Source of the DNA: Bryobacter sp.
Lineage (GTDB): Bacteria; Acidobacteriota; Terriglobia; Bryobacterales; Bryobacteraceae
Direction: 5' to 3'
Assembly: GCA_022843625.1 (NCBI GenBank)
Contig: JALHNH010000028.1
Span: 28,776 to 92,775, forward strand
DNA length: 64,000 nt
In this document: positions 16,308 through 25,900 of the stretch, one piece after another
How positions within the stretch are numbered: position 1 is the stretch's first letter
How the letters are laid out: every line of letters starts with the position of its first letter
Notes under the pieces: generated by a model
Told to the model about the DNA's origin: nothing
The model's input: the letters and a program-made list of their open reading frames with translations, nothing else
Databases searched by the model: none
Position numbers and translations under genes: made by a program

Positions 16308-17347
16308 TGTTGCTCAAATACGGAATGCCCGTTCTCGCCGTCATCACGCTGACCCTGTCAATTCTCAGCGTCCGCCGCATGACCCCAGCGGTCGTACAAG
16401 CCCAGCCGCCATCCCCTCCCCCGACTGCCGCGTTCGCAAATCAAGTCGGCGCTGTGGGCCTGGTCGAACCTGCCACAGAAAACATCGGCGTTAGCCTCCC
16501 CGTCTCAGGTTTGGTAACAAGAATCGCAGTGCAAGCCGGCGACACCGTGCGCCGAGGCCAACTGCTCTTCTCACTCGACGATCGCGACCTCCGCGCAGAA
16601 CTAGCCCTGCGTGAAACCAACGTCAGCCTCGTCAAAGCAAAACTCAGCAAGCTCGAAGCTTCTCCCCGGCCCGAAGAGATCCCCCCCGCGCAATCTCGTA
16701 TCGATGAAGCGCAAGCCTTGCTTGAAGACGCAAGAGTGCAGTTGCGATCAATGGAAGCGGTGAAAGACCAGCGCGCCATCCGGCAGGAAGATCTTTTGCG
16801 GCGCCGTCGCGCTGTAGAAAGCGCCCAGGCTCGTGTCGACCAGGCCGAGGCCAATATGAGACTCCTCAAGGCCGGTACCTGGAAGCCCGACCTTGAAGTC
16901 GCAAGGGCCGAACTGCGCCAGGCCCAAGCTCAGGTACAACGTGTCCAGACAGACCTGACGCGTCTGCAAGTGACAGCACCGATCGACGGCAAGATCCTCC
17001 AGCTCAAAGTACGTCTCGGTGAATACGCTCAAAGCGGCATCCTCGCCCAGCCCCTGATCCTGATGGGCCAAGTCGATCAACTCCACATCCGCGCCGACAT
17101 TGACGAGAAAGACGCCTGGCGCTTCAAGCCCGGCGCTTCAGCCTCCGGTGCTGTCAGAGGCAACGCCACTCTCAAGTACCCGCTGCAGTTCGTTCGTGTC
17201 GAGCCCTACGTCATCCCCAAGCGCAACCTGACAGGTGATTCCACCGAGCGCGTCGACACAAGAGTTCTGCAGGTCATCTACAAGCTACCCAAAGAAGCCA
17301 GCCTCTACCCCGGCCAGCAGATGGATCTTTCGATCGGAGCCCAATAA
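16307..17347 (+). CDS. HlyD/DevB-type periplasmic adaptor (membrane fusion protein)
   Basis: 346 residues. An N-terminal membrane anchor (about 1-22) is followed by a beta-barrel/lipoyl segment (GLVTRIAVQAGDTVRRGQLLF, about 63-83), a long alpha-helical hairpin rich in Ala, Glu, Arg and Gln (about 85-215), the second lipoyl half (TAPIDGKILQLKVRLGE) and a C-terminal beta domain ending in YPGQQMDLSIGAQ. It should bridge the inner-membrane ABC pump and the outer-membrane channel encoded next. Its start overlaps the ATPase stop by one base (TAATG). Confidence 0.9.
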   Translation: MLLKYGMPVLAVITLTLSILSVRRMTPAVVQAQPPSPPPTAAFANQVGAVGLVEPATENIGVSLPVSGLVTRIAVQAGDTVRRGQLLFSLDDRDLRAELALRETNVSLVKAKLSKLEASPRPEEIPPAQSRIDEAQALLEDARVQLRSMEAVKDQRAIRQEDLLRRRRAVESAQARVDQAEANMRLLKAGTWKPDLEVARAELRQAQAQVQRVQTDLTRLQVTAPIDGKILQLKVRLGEYAQSGILAQPLILMGQVDQLHIRADIDEKDAWRFKPGASASGAVRGNATLKYPLQFVRVEPYVIPKRNLTGDSTERVDTRVLQVIYKLPKEASLYPGQQMDLSIGAQ

Positions 17348-17348
17348 G

Positions 17349-18653
17349 ATGCAAACCGTCTTCCTCCTCTGCCTCATCACCCAAAGCTGGTGGACCAGCT
17401 ACGGAGACCCCGAACTCGATCGCATCGTAAGCAAAGCGCTCGAAAGCAATCTAGACCTGCAGAGTGCCGCCCAGCGCATCGCCGAAGCACGAGCCTTAAC
17501 CGGGGATTCCAAAAGCAAACTCGGCCCCACCATCAGCGCGACAGCATCGGCCCAACAACTGCGCGGCGGCTTCGCCCAAGGCATAACGCGCTTGAACCAA
17601 ACACCCGGCGGCAACTTCGTCTCGCCCTTTGAAACGGGCCTGCTGCTCGGTGGCCTCGACATGAAATGGGAGCTAGATCTCTTCGGCACCAACCGTGCCG
17701 CCCTCGCAGCTTCGAAATCTGACCTGCTGGCAGAACAGCAAAAGCGCGAAGACCTCGCCATCACCGTCAGCGCCGAAGTAGCGCGCTACTACATGGAACT
17801 GCGCGGCATCGAAGATCGCCTCGCCATCACACAGCGCAACATTGAAGCGCAAAAGCAATTGCTACGCCTCACCGAAGACCGCGTCAAAGCGGGCCTCGCT
17901 TCACAACTCGATCTCGAACGGCAAACAGTGCTTCTGGCAAACACCGAAGCAACCGTACCAGGCCTCGAAGCAGACCGGACGCTCCATCTCAACCGCCTCG
18001 CTGTGCTGGTAGGCGATGAGAAGTTTCGCAACACAACTCTCGCCGCAGCCAGGCCCCTCGAAGCCCCCAAGCTTGCTGCCGAGTTGCCCAGTGAAATCCT
18101 CAAGCGCCGGCCGGACGTAAGAGCCGCCGAAGCCCGTCTTGCTGCCGCCATGGCCAGGCTTAAGCAAGCCAGAACAGACTTGTATCCGAAGATCTCCCTC
18201 AACGGTCTGATGGGCCGCCAGGGAACCTCACTTTCTACAATGAGCCTCGGTGGAGGCAACTTCTTCAGCATCGGCCCGCAGTTGCAGTTACCAATCTTCA
18301 ACAGCGGCAAGATCAAATCCAACATCGCTACCAACGACGCACGCCTGGAGCAGGCGAAGGTGGCCTATCAAAGCGAAATCCTCACCGCCTTTGAAGAGGC
18401 AGCCAACGCAATCGCGTCCCTGCAGCGCCAGCGCGAGCGCGAAGCAAAGTTAAGCGTTGCCAGCCAGTCTGCCCGCTCCGCCCTCGATCTATCGATGGAT
18501 TTAGAGAAGGCCGGCCTCAACGATTTCCTCAGCGTCCTGGACGCAGAGCGAAGCCTTCTTGATGCCGATTACCAACGTTCCCTCGCCCGCACGCAAGTGC
18601 TGGTGGAAAGCGTAGCGCTGTACAAAGCCCTCGCCGGCGGCTGGCCGAACTAA
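17349..18653 (+). CDS. TolC/NodT-type outer membrane efflux channel
   Basis: 434 residues from the ATG at 17349, one base after the adaptor stop; an earlier in-frame ATG at 17235 lies inside the adaptor gene. The N-terminus is a short hydrophobic leader (MQTVFLLCLITQS) with no positive charge, weaker than usual. WTSYGDPELDRIVSKALESN is the classic start of an OEP domain. Two long helical repeats follow, with AEVARYYMELRGIEDRLAIT and LKRRPDVRAAEARLAAAMAR as typical landmarks. It provides the outer-membrane exit duct for the exporter. A terminator-like hairpin starts 12 bases after the stop. Confidence 0.92.
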   Translation: MQTVFLLCLITQSWWTSYGDPELDRIVSKALESNLDLQSAAQRIAEARALTGDSKSKLGPTISATASAQQLRGGFAQGITRLNQTPGGNFVSPFETGLLLGGLDMKWELDLFGTNRAALAASKSDLLAEQQKREDLAITVSAEVARYYMELRGIEDRLAITQRNIEAQKQLLRLTEDRVKAGLASQLDLERQTVLLANTEATVPGLEADRTLHLNRLAVLVGDEKFRNTTLAAARPLEAPKLAAELPSEILKRRPDVRAAEARLAAAMARLKQARTDLYPKISLNGLMGRQGTSLSTMSLGGGNFFSIGPQLQLPIFNSGKIKSNIATNDARLEQAKVAYQSEILTAFEEAANAIASLQRQREREAKLSVASQSARSALDLSMDLEKAGLNDFLSVLDAERSLLDADYQRSLARTQVLVESVALYKALAGGWPN

Positions 18654-18665
18654 ATTTCCCTCCAC

Positions 18666-18718
18666 ATTTGGGCCTCCCCCATCGTCAAGATCTCCAGGGA
18701 GGCTCAAATGTCTTTTTT
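18666..18718 (+). promoter_or_regulatory. Hairpin overlapping the RBS and start codon of the thioredoxin-like gene
   Basis: ATTTGGGCCTCCC (18666-18678) pairs with GGGAGGCTCAAAT (18697-18709): 13 pairs with one G-U and an 18-base loop. The 3' arm contains the Shine-Dalgarno GGGAGG and the first two bases of the ATG at 18708. TCTTTTTT follows directly. It could terminate the exporter transcript, hide the ribosome binding site, or do both. Confidence 0.7.
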
Positions 18719-19892
18719 CCTGTTCCTGCTCCTGGCCCAACCAGACGCTGCCAGCTTACTCAAACAAGTTGACGAGAATTACTCCAACTTAAAGGTCTTT
18801 CACATAGAATCGGACTCTTACTCGAGTTCTCAGACTGACAACAGCAGTTTCTGGAGCCGCTCGCGCTCCACCCTGATTCTCGAATCTCCCACTCGTCTGC
18901 GCTATGACAGTTCCGAACCCAATGGCAGTTATCAGGTAGTCTCCGATGGCAAAACTCTGTGGCGCGCGGCGAAACATTTGCGGCAGTTTATCGCTTCGCC
19001 AATTATAGGCCCTGTGTTTGATGTAAAAGATGGCGGCAACGAAGGCATGAGTGCCATTCAACGCATGCGTTTCACGATGCCAGGCTCACGCAAGCGTGCA
19101 GCGCGGCTGCTGAAAGCAGAGTACCTGGAAGATGAGACGCTCCTCGATTCGGGCACCCCAGTTCGCTGCAAAGTGGTCGATGCTGAGTATCAACCGGTGG
19201 AGCTCCAAACCCAGATACATCGCAAATACTGGATCGATCCGGAACGCCTGATTATTTTGAAGGAGTCTGGATACTCCATCGGCGCTCCAAACTTTATGCG
19301 CCCGTACGAGAACTTCCGTTCGGAATCTTCAGCTACCTATAGACACGTGCACTTGGGCAAGCTTCCGGCAAATCAGAATTTTCAATTCGACCCTCCATCC
19401 AACTTTGGTGAGGTGGACAAAATGGAAGCCGGAATGAACCGGGCAAGGACTATCGACATGATCGGCAAGCCAGCACCGAACTTCAAGGCTGATACTCTCG
19501 ACGGGGTCTCAACGAGCCTTTCGGATTTTAAGGGCAAACTGGTTCTGCTCGATTTCTGGGCCACCTGGTGTGCACCTTGCCGTGATCAGATGCCCAAGAT
19601 TGCAAAGCTTTACGACCAAACGCGAGATCAGGGGCTGGTGCTGCTGGGCATCAACGACGATGAAAGCATCGAGAAACCCATCGAATACATGAAGCAGCAT
19701 GCCTACCAGTGGCTGAACCTCTTTGAGTCCAAGCCCGGCTCGATCCGCAGAAACTTCGCAGTAGACGGAATTCCTACGCTGATTCTGATCGACCGCGAAG
19801 GAAAGGTGATCGAGTATCAGGTTGGCTCGGGCACCGAGAGTGAGGAGAAAATTCGTGCCGCACTTCGGAAACAAGGCCTCAAGCTCGACTAA
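18708..19892 (+). CDS. Exported two-domain protein: LolA/DUF2092-like domain plus TlpA-type thioredoxin
   Basis: 394 residues. A short hydrophobic start (MSFFLFLLLAQPDAASLL) suggests export. Residues about 14-235 have the pattern of LolA-like or DUF2092 beta domains (ASLLKQVDENYSNLKVFHIE, LRYDSSEPNGSYQVVSDGKT, RKYWIDPERLIIL). Residues about 253-394 are a TlpA/AhpC-TSA-like thioredoxin with active site Cys288-Ala-Pro-Cys291 (FWATWCAPCRDQMP) and the cis-proline segment GIPTLILIDREG. It should act as a periplasmic thiol-disulfide protein. The start is chosen because GGGAGG sits six bases upstream, inside the hairpin at 18666-18709. Confidence 0.85.
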   Translation: MSFFLFLLLAQPDAASLLKQVDENYSNLKVFHIESDSYSSSQTDNSSFWSRSRSTLILESPTRLRYDSSEPNGSYQVVSDGKTLWRAAKHLRQFIASPIIGPVFDVKDGGNEGMSAIQRMRFTMPGSRKRAARLLKAEYLEDETLLDSGTPVRCKVVDAEYQPVELQTQIHRKYWIDPERLIILKESGYSIGAPNFMRPYENFRSESSATYRHVHLGKLPANQNFQFDPPSNFGEVDKMEAGMNRARTIDMIGKPAPNFKADTLDGVSTSLSDFKGKLVLLDFWATWCAPCRDQMPKIAKLYDQTRDQGLVLLGINDDESIEKPIEYMKQHAYQWLNLFESKPGSIRRNFAVDGIPTLILIDREGKVIEYQVGSGTESEEKIRAALRKQGLKLD

Positions 19893-19901
19893 ACTCAACA
19901 G

Positions 19902-20678
19902 ATGCTCCTTTGCCCGGTCCGCGACTGCCAGCAGCCTCTCGTCCGAGAATCGCGACGACTCATCTGCTCCCGCGGGCACTCCTTCGATATCGCTCGCAGC
20001 GGCTATGTAAATCTGCTCCAACCCCAGGACAAAAAGTCCAAAGACCCCGGAGACAGCGCAGCCGCCGTAGCAGCCCGCCGGCGCCTCCACGACCTCGGCG
20101 TCACCACTCCACTCCTGAAAGCAATTGCAGATTTGCTTCAGCTCAATCCGCTAGACGTGGTCCTCGACGCCGGCTGCGGCGACGGCTTCTACCTCGGCAA
20201 TCTCGATTGCAACGCGCACGGCGTAGACATCTCGATCCCGGCAATCGATGCCGCCGCCAAACGCTACCCCGCCTGCGAGTGGATCGTCGCCAACGCAGAC
20301 CGCAGCCTGCCTTACGCAGACCACAGCTTCTCGGTGGTGATGTCAATCACCGCACGCATGAATTCCAGTGAGTTCCGTAGGGTCCTGCGAGACGACGGCC
20401 GCCTGCTAGTAGCCATCCCAGCACCCGACGACCTGATCGAACTGAGAGGCCCAGGCAGAGAACGAGTAGAACGCACCATAGAATCCTTCGCCGCAGACTT
20501 TGAAGTGATCTCAACCTCCCGCGCCACCACCGCAGCCGACCTCGAAGCCTCCGCAGTTGAAGACATTCTCCTGGCCATCTACCGCCCCATGCAGTCGCAA
20601 GCCGCCGTAGCCTCAAAGATCACCTTTAGCTTCGACCTGATTCTAATGAAGCCCCGCAGCGCTATCCTGAAGGCATGA
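19902..20678 (+). CDS. rlmA: 23S rRNA (guanine-N1) methyltransferase, RlmA family
   Basis: 258 residues. The N-terminal zinc ribbon uses Cys4, Cys9, Cys22 and His26, and is followed by the family signature (HSFDIARSGYVNLLQPQ, then KSKDPGDSAAAVAARR). The SAM-binding site is VLDAGCGDGFYLG near residue 86. E. coli RlmA (RrmA) methylates G745 of 23S rRNA; related enzymes modify the neighbouring G748. The first zinc pair here is spaced CX4C rather than the CX2C of the E. coli protein. The start lies nine bases after the thioredoxin-like gene, and the stop overlaps the DUF411 start (ATGA). Confidence 0.9.
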   Translation: MLLCPVRDCQQPLVRESRRLICSRGHSFDIARSGYVNLLQPQDKKSKDPGDSAAAVAARRRLHDLGVTTPLLKAIADLLQLNPLDVVLDAGCGDGFYLGNLDCNAHGVDISIPAIDAAAKRYPACEWIVANADRSLPYADHSFSVVMSITARMNSSEFRRVLRDDGRLLVAIPAPDDLIELRGPGRERVERTIESFAADFEVISTSRATTAADLEASAVEDILLAIYRPMQSQAAVASKITFSFDLILMKPRSAILKA

Positions 20679-21097
20679 TCCGATTCGCCGCCGCCATCCT
20701 CACCGTCTCGCTCCTCGGAGCTGCCGACATGACCGTCTACAAGACACCCACTTGCGGGTGCTGCGGCAAATGGATCGAACACGTTCGCGCCGCAGGCATC
20801 AAGGTGAAAGTGCTCGAAGTCCCCAGCACCGCCCAAGCCCGCGCCAACGCCGGCATCAAAGAAAAGTACGGCTCCTGCCACACCGGCTTGATCAACGGAT
20901 ACGCGATCGAAGGCCACGTCCCCGTAGCCGACATCCTGCGACTGCTCAAAGAAAAGCCAAAAGCAAAGGGCCTTGCCGTTCCCGGCATGCCCATGGGCTC
21001 ACCTGGAATGGAAGGCCCTTACAAGGACGCTTACTCCGTATTGCTCCTCACCGAAGACGGTTCAACGGTTTTCCAAAAGTACGCCGGCTCGCGTTAA
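20675..21097 (+). CDS. Exported DUF411 metal-binding protein
   Basis: 140 residues with a signal peptide (about 1-17). The thioredoxin-like DUF411 core starts at DMTVYKTPTCGCCGKWIEH with Cys27, Cys29 and Cys30, and continues with YGSCHTGLINGYAIEGHVPV. Family members are often found with copper-resistance genes and are thought to bind copper. Here the neighbours are a thioredoxin-like protein and RlmA, with no copper transporter nearby. The 3' end overlaps the convergent TPR gene by 36 bases. Confidence 0.88.
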   Translation: MIRFAAAILTVSLLGAADMTVYKTPTCGCCGKWIEHVRAAGIKVKVLEVPSTAQARANAGIKEKYGSCHTGLINGYAIEGHVPVADILRLLKEKPKAKGLAVPGMPMGSPGMEGPYKDAYSVLLLTEDGSTVFQKYAGSR

Positions 21098-22522
21098 GCC
21101 CTCGAGGCTCGCCCGCCGCATCGGCTGCCGCTCGAGAGACTTCTCAAACATCTTTGCCGCTTCCGCATTCTTGCCCATCTCAAGCAGAATCTCGCCCGCC
21201 AGCTCATGCGAAGGCTTGACAATCTCCGGCGGCCCGCTTGGTTTTTCTTTTTCTTCGAGAACAGCAGCCCGGCCAAGGACCTCAACCGCCTCAGCCAGCT
21301 TGCCAGCCTTGCGCATCGCCACAGCCTTGACAATCATGTGCTGCGCCTCAAATCGGGCAGCCATCGCTTTCTGATCTTTCTGAACCGCAACTAGCCGCGC
21401 CTGCTCCATCTGATCGAGCCACGGAGCAATATCTCCACCAGTCTCGGCAGCAGCCCATCCGCGGGCAAATCCTTCCAAAGCCCGAGCCGCACCTTCAGGC
21501 ACGTGCGCATGGGAATCTCCACCAGCGCGACGAATCGTCACAGGGTCAGCAAAAACTTCGGCCGCCCGATCCCAGGCCCCGGTACTAACAACCAGCAATG
21601 CTCCGAGATCTGCCCAATACCGGTAGACTTCGCCATTACCCTTGGAATCAATAATGTCCTGCTTCTTGGTCTCCCAAACCTTCCACGCATCAGCAGGACG
21701 CCCCATCTGCAAGTAGCCATAAGCGAGCCAATACTGGCTGTGATAGTCCCGCAATGAAAGGCTTAGATTCTTGCGCGTCTGCCAGGCCACAGAAGCCGCC
21801 CAGGATTTTTCGTTTGAAGCAATCGTCTCAGGCCACATCCCGAGTTGCAAGAAGATATGTGAGGGCATGTGCAGAGCGTGATGCGCCTCTGGTGCGATGC
21901 TCGCGTACCGGCGTGCCGCCGGCAGGGCCAGAATCGCGTGCGTTGGATCGTCAAAGGCATGGATGATATAGTGCGCCGCCCCCGGGTGCTCCGGTTGCTT
22001 GCCGTAGATATCAAGCGCGATCGCCCCAGCTTCGATCGGCCGCTTTGCTGCAATTAGAGAAAGCGAATAAAACGCTGCCGCCTCTAAATCATCAGGGTAC
22101 TTGCGAAAAATCGCTCCCATCTCTCTGGCATAAGCCCTCTCACGCTCCACCTTCGTGCCCTTGCCGAAAAGAACACCCACCGCATCGATGTAAGCTCGCT
22201 CTCGAGCAGTCAGCTGCTCAGTGGAGCTGATCTTGGCCAGCGCCGCACGAGCTTCATCCACCCACACTCGATTCCATAGTGAATGGTTGTAGGTCATGGC
22301 CACTCCCCACCAGGCCATTGGCAGCTTGGAATCCTTGGCTGCGCAAGCTTCAAATTGCTCTCGTGCCTCTTCAAACCAAAAACTATGAAGCATTGCAACG
22401 GCCCGATTGAAGCAGGCCTGGGAAGCAGGTTGCGTTGAAGTGACCGGAAAATCAACAATTCCAACCGTTGCAGCCGGCATAATACCAAGGGTCAAAAATA
22501 GACACAAGATCGAAAGTCGCAT
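21062..22522 (-). CDS. Secreted tetratricopeptide-repeat protein
   Basis: 486 residues with a signal peptide (MRLSILCLFLTLGIMPAAT). Helical TPR-like pairs run through the protein, for example FNRAVAMLHSFWFEEAREQF near residue 38 and LAEAVEVLGRAAVLEEKEKP plus GEILLEMGKNAEAAKMFEKS near the end. Conserved HPGAAHYIIHAFDDPTHA and HHALHMPSHIFLQLG segments are typical of a large family of exported TPR proteins in Acidobacteria and Bacteroidetes. No enzyme motif stands out. It is convergent with the DUF411 gene, with 36 bases of shared 3' coding sequence, and is transcribed from the large gap that starts at 22523. Confidence 0.85.
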   Translation of the reverse strand: MRLSILCLFLTLGIMPAATVGIVDFPVTSTQPASQACFNRAVAMLHSFWFEEAREQFEACAAKDSKLPMAWWGVAMTYNHSLWNRVWVDEARAALAKISSTEQLTARERAYIDAVGVLFGKGTKVERERAYAREMGAIFRKYPDDLEAAAFYSLSLIAAKRPIEAGAIALDIYGKQPEHPGAAHYIIHAFDDPTHAILALPAARRYASIAPEAHHALHMPSHIFLQLGMWPETIASNEKSWAASVAWQTRKNLSLSLRDYHSQYWLAYGYLQMGRPADAWKVWETKKQDIIDSKGNGEVYRYWADLGALLVVSTGAWDRAAEVFADPVTIRRAGGDSHAHVPEGAARALEGFARGWAAAETGGDIAPWLDQMEQARLVAVQKDQKAMAARFEAQHMIVKAVAMRKAGKLAEAVEVLGRAAVLEEKEKPSGPPEIVKPSHELAGEILLEMGKNAEAAKMFEKSLERQPMRRASLEGLTRAGVLLENR

Positions 22523-22981
22523 GCGAGTATTCTACTCCTCAAACTGCACTGCTTGCACCCACCCCAAAGATATGCCTTAGAAATCAAATGTTTAGCATCA
22601 ATTTTCAGTACTTGGCAGTACGAACGTACCCGCACGACGCTGGTACCAAAACCGAGGAAAAACAGTACGAGAACGAGTCTAATTGCTTCATGGTCAATAA
22701 GATAGGAGTCTAGACTGAAGAGGTTCATGGGCAAATTGCAATTGCAGTGGTTGCTGTGAGGCAATCTTGCCACTCTTTTTTTCAATTCCCCGCTGGTGGC
22801 TCCGGCGTGGTTGGACGGCATACCTTTCGTGCAGGTAATTCTGCATAAAAGGTATGCCACTTTCTTTTTAGACTTGCTACGGGCCAACATAAAGGTAACC
22901 CAAGGTTCTGGTGGCACGCCAGATTAGGCAGTGATAAGATTAAGGCAAAAATTACCCGAAAGTGTCTATTTTGAAAGCTTT
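22523..22981. other. Longest gene-free gap, between divergent TPR and DUF1592 genes
   Basis: No convincing gene is visible in about 460 bases. A minus-strand frame (22492-22917) has no recognisable domain and overlaps the TPR gene. The region is more A/T-rich than its flanks. It contains an 18-base inverted repeat (22817-22858) followed by a T-rich run, and a shorter GGCAA-TC-TTGCC repeat (22760-22771) followed by seven Ts (22776-22782). Both are read as terminator-like on the plus strand although no plus-strand gene precedes them, so a small RNA or an untranslated leader of the DUF1592 gene is possible. Confidence 0.5.
22817..22869 (+). ncRNA. Terminator-like stem-loop, possible end of a small RNA or attenuator
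   Basis: The arms 22817-22834 (GGCATACCTTTCGTGCAG) and 22841-22858 (CTGCATAAAAGGTATGCC) pair at 17 of 18 positions, one as a G-U, with a GTAATT loop. ACTTTCTTTTTAG follows. This looks like an intrinsic terminator on the plus strand, 112 bases before the DUF1592 start codon. The RNA assignment is tentative. Confidence 0.35.
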
Positions 22982-25900
22982 ATGAGAAGCCTACTGTTGC
23001 TCATCCTGGCAAGCTTCACCTCGGCTTATGCTGCTGGCCCCACGCCCGCACCAGCGGCAAAACCGGTGCTCGAACAATTCTGTTTCCAGTGTCATGGACA
23101 GGCTGCTATGGGCGGCTTGAATTTGAAACAGCTCACCAGCCAGGCTTCGATGACTGAAGGCTTCCAGCATTGGGAAAAAGTGGCCAGCGCAATTGAAGAA
23201 AAGCTGATGCCCCCGCCTAAAATGCCGCAGCCCAGCGAAGAACAACGCAAGCAGGCTGTGTCCTGGATTCGCTCCAGTCTCACCGCTGCCGCACTCAAAA
23301 CCGCCGGCGATCCAGGCCGCGTAACCGTCAGAAGGCTAACCAGCGGTGAATACGCTTATACAGTTCGAGACCTCACTGGAATCGAAGTCAAGACCGACTT
23401 CGCTGGCGATTCTGTTGGTGGCGAAGGCTTCACCAATTTCGGCGACGTACAGTTTATGCAGGATGCCAACCTCGAGCGCTATCTCGAATCCGCCAAGCGG
23501 GTTGCCTCCCATGCGGTCATCGGCTCCGGCCCAATTCAGTTCTTCGCCGACCCCGGCAAGAGCGGTCTCGAACTTTCCGCCATCAGCAGAATTCAGGCAA
23601 TTTACCATGCAAACGGCTTTCGCTCCGCTTCCGGCGAAGGTGGCATGGCATACAGTCTCGACCGTTACGGCAAAGCAATCTTTGCCGCCTGGCGTTATCA
23701 GCACCGCATCCGCCGCGGCGAACCCAAACTCACCATTGCCCAGGCAGCCCAAAAAGAAGGCGTCAGCACCCGCTTCGTAGCCCACCTCCTCAAGGTCTTC
23801 CAGGAAACCAACGCAAGCTATCCCACCCTTGAAGCCGTCAGCCTCTGGAAGAAAATGCCTCTCGAAGAAGCACAGGCCCGCACCGCAGCCAAATCCTTGC
23901 AGGACTTCATCGTCAACTGGCCTCGCATCCTCTTCGGCGCCGGTGCCCCTGCTGAGGGCGGCCGTGGTGATGAGCGGAATTTCGTCCTCAGCAACGAATC
24001 CCTCAAAGCCACTACCGAACACAAATTCCGCCGCTATCAGGCGCGTCCCGATGAGACAGACAAGAAAGTTGCCAAGCTCTACCTCTCCGCCGCCAACATG
24101 AATCCCAGCGCAAAAGACCAGCCCTACGTCATCTGGCGCAACGCCAGCATCCGTAAGGTAGGTGGCAATCGCGCCCTCGGCGAGACTCAAACTCTGCGCT
24201 CGGCCCTCACGCCGGAAACCATCACTCGTCTCAAATTCGGAAAACTCCCAGACGGCACCTCCATCGACCCGAACGATTTCGCCCTGGCCGCCGGAGAAAA
24301 AGCAACCGTCGACATCCCCATCGTAGACGGCTCGGGCGGCGCAACCGTTCTCTTTGAAGTCGCCCTCGGCCCCTCTCCAAACGGAGATGCCGTGGTGCGC
24401 GCCATGATCTCCAACAGCGATCAGCCCTTCACCGGCGTGCCCCAGTCCGTCCTGCTCGCTCAACCCAAGTCGCCAGCCTTTGCCGCCTGGAAATCCAACG
24501 TTCTCACTTTCAATTCGAAGCTCCCAGCCGGCTCCCACGGCGAGCCCACTCCTTCAGACAAAGATCCCATCCCGCCCATCTTCGACAACACCATCGACAT
24601 GCCTGAGCGCAACGCTTACCACGTCAAGGTGAAGTATTATCGCGACGACCGTTTCATCACCGAAAACATCCTCGATGACAAGACGCGCACCGAACTCGAA
24701 CAAGCCTGGACCGACCTCCTCTCCAGCTTCGGCTATCACGATGCCCTTCTCCAGCTCTACAGCGAGAAACACAAACTCAACCTGACGAAATCCATCGGTA
24801 AATTGACCCTGGCCGAAATCGAAGCACTCCCTGCCGAGCAACGCCAAGTCATCAAAACCTGGCGCACTGAATACGACGGGCTCGAAAAGTCCATCGCCGC
24901 AGCCCAACCCGGACACGTCGATGACGCCATCCGTTTCGCCGCTAAAGCCTGGCGTCGCGATCTCACCGCCATCGAGAAAGACCGCCTGCGCGGCTTCTAC
25001 GTCAACGCCCGCGAGATCCAGAAGCAGGATCACGAGGGTGCTCTCCGAACCATGCTGGCCAGAGTACTCGTATCGCCCTCCTTCATCTACCGCTTGGAGA
25101 ACCAGCCTCAAATTACAACAGCCAAGGCCCTGGCTGGCCAGGAACTAGCCTCAAGACTCAGCTACCTCCTCTGGTCCTCCGTTCCCGACGCAGAACTCAC
25201 CAGAGCCGCAAATGCAGGTGAGCTCGCAAACCCAACCCAGCTCGACAAACAAGTCCGCCGCATGATCGCAGACCCGAAAGCCCGCCGCTTCGCTACCGAA
25301 TTCTTCGGCCAGTGGCTCGGCTTCTACCGCTTCGATCAATACAGCGGCATCGATACCGGCCGCTACCCCGAGTTCAACGACGAGCTGAAATCCGCCATGT
25401 ACGACGAAGCTGTTTCCTTCTTTGAACACATAGTCCGGCAGGATCGCCCGGTGCGCGAGATGTTCTCCGCCGACTACACCTTCCTCAACCAAACCCTCGC
25501 TAAACACTACGGGGTAACCAAAGAAATCAACTCGAAACTCGCCACCGAAAAAGTTGAAGGCACCCGCCAATTTGGCCGAGGCGGCATGCTCAGCCTCGGT
25601 GCAGTTCTCACCGTTACCTCTGCCCCGCTCCGCACCAGCCCGGTAAAACGTGGTGATTGGGTTCTACGCCGCATCCTCGGCACGCCCACTCCCCCGCCCC
25701 CAGCCAATGCTGGAACCATCCCCGCCGACGACAAGAACTTCGGTGGCCTTTCTCTCAAAGACCGCCTCGCCGCCCACCAGCGCAACGCCACCTGCGCCGG
25801 CTGCCATTCCCGCATCGATCCCCTCGGCTTCCCGCTCGAGCGCTTTGACGCCGTCGGCCGCCTTCGCGACAAATACACTGATGGCAACCCCATCCACGAT

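Noticed and set aside
22492..22917. Minus-strand open frame of 141 codons in the large gap
   Set aside because: It has no recognisable domain, overlaps the TPR gene in another frame and runs through both hairpins; its codon use is unlike the neighbours.
23336..24538. Minus-strand open frame of 400 codons opposite the DUF1592 gene
   Set aside because: Antisense shadow; Gly/Glu/Ala-rich translation without domain or signal and with no ribosome binding site.
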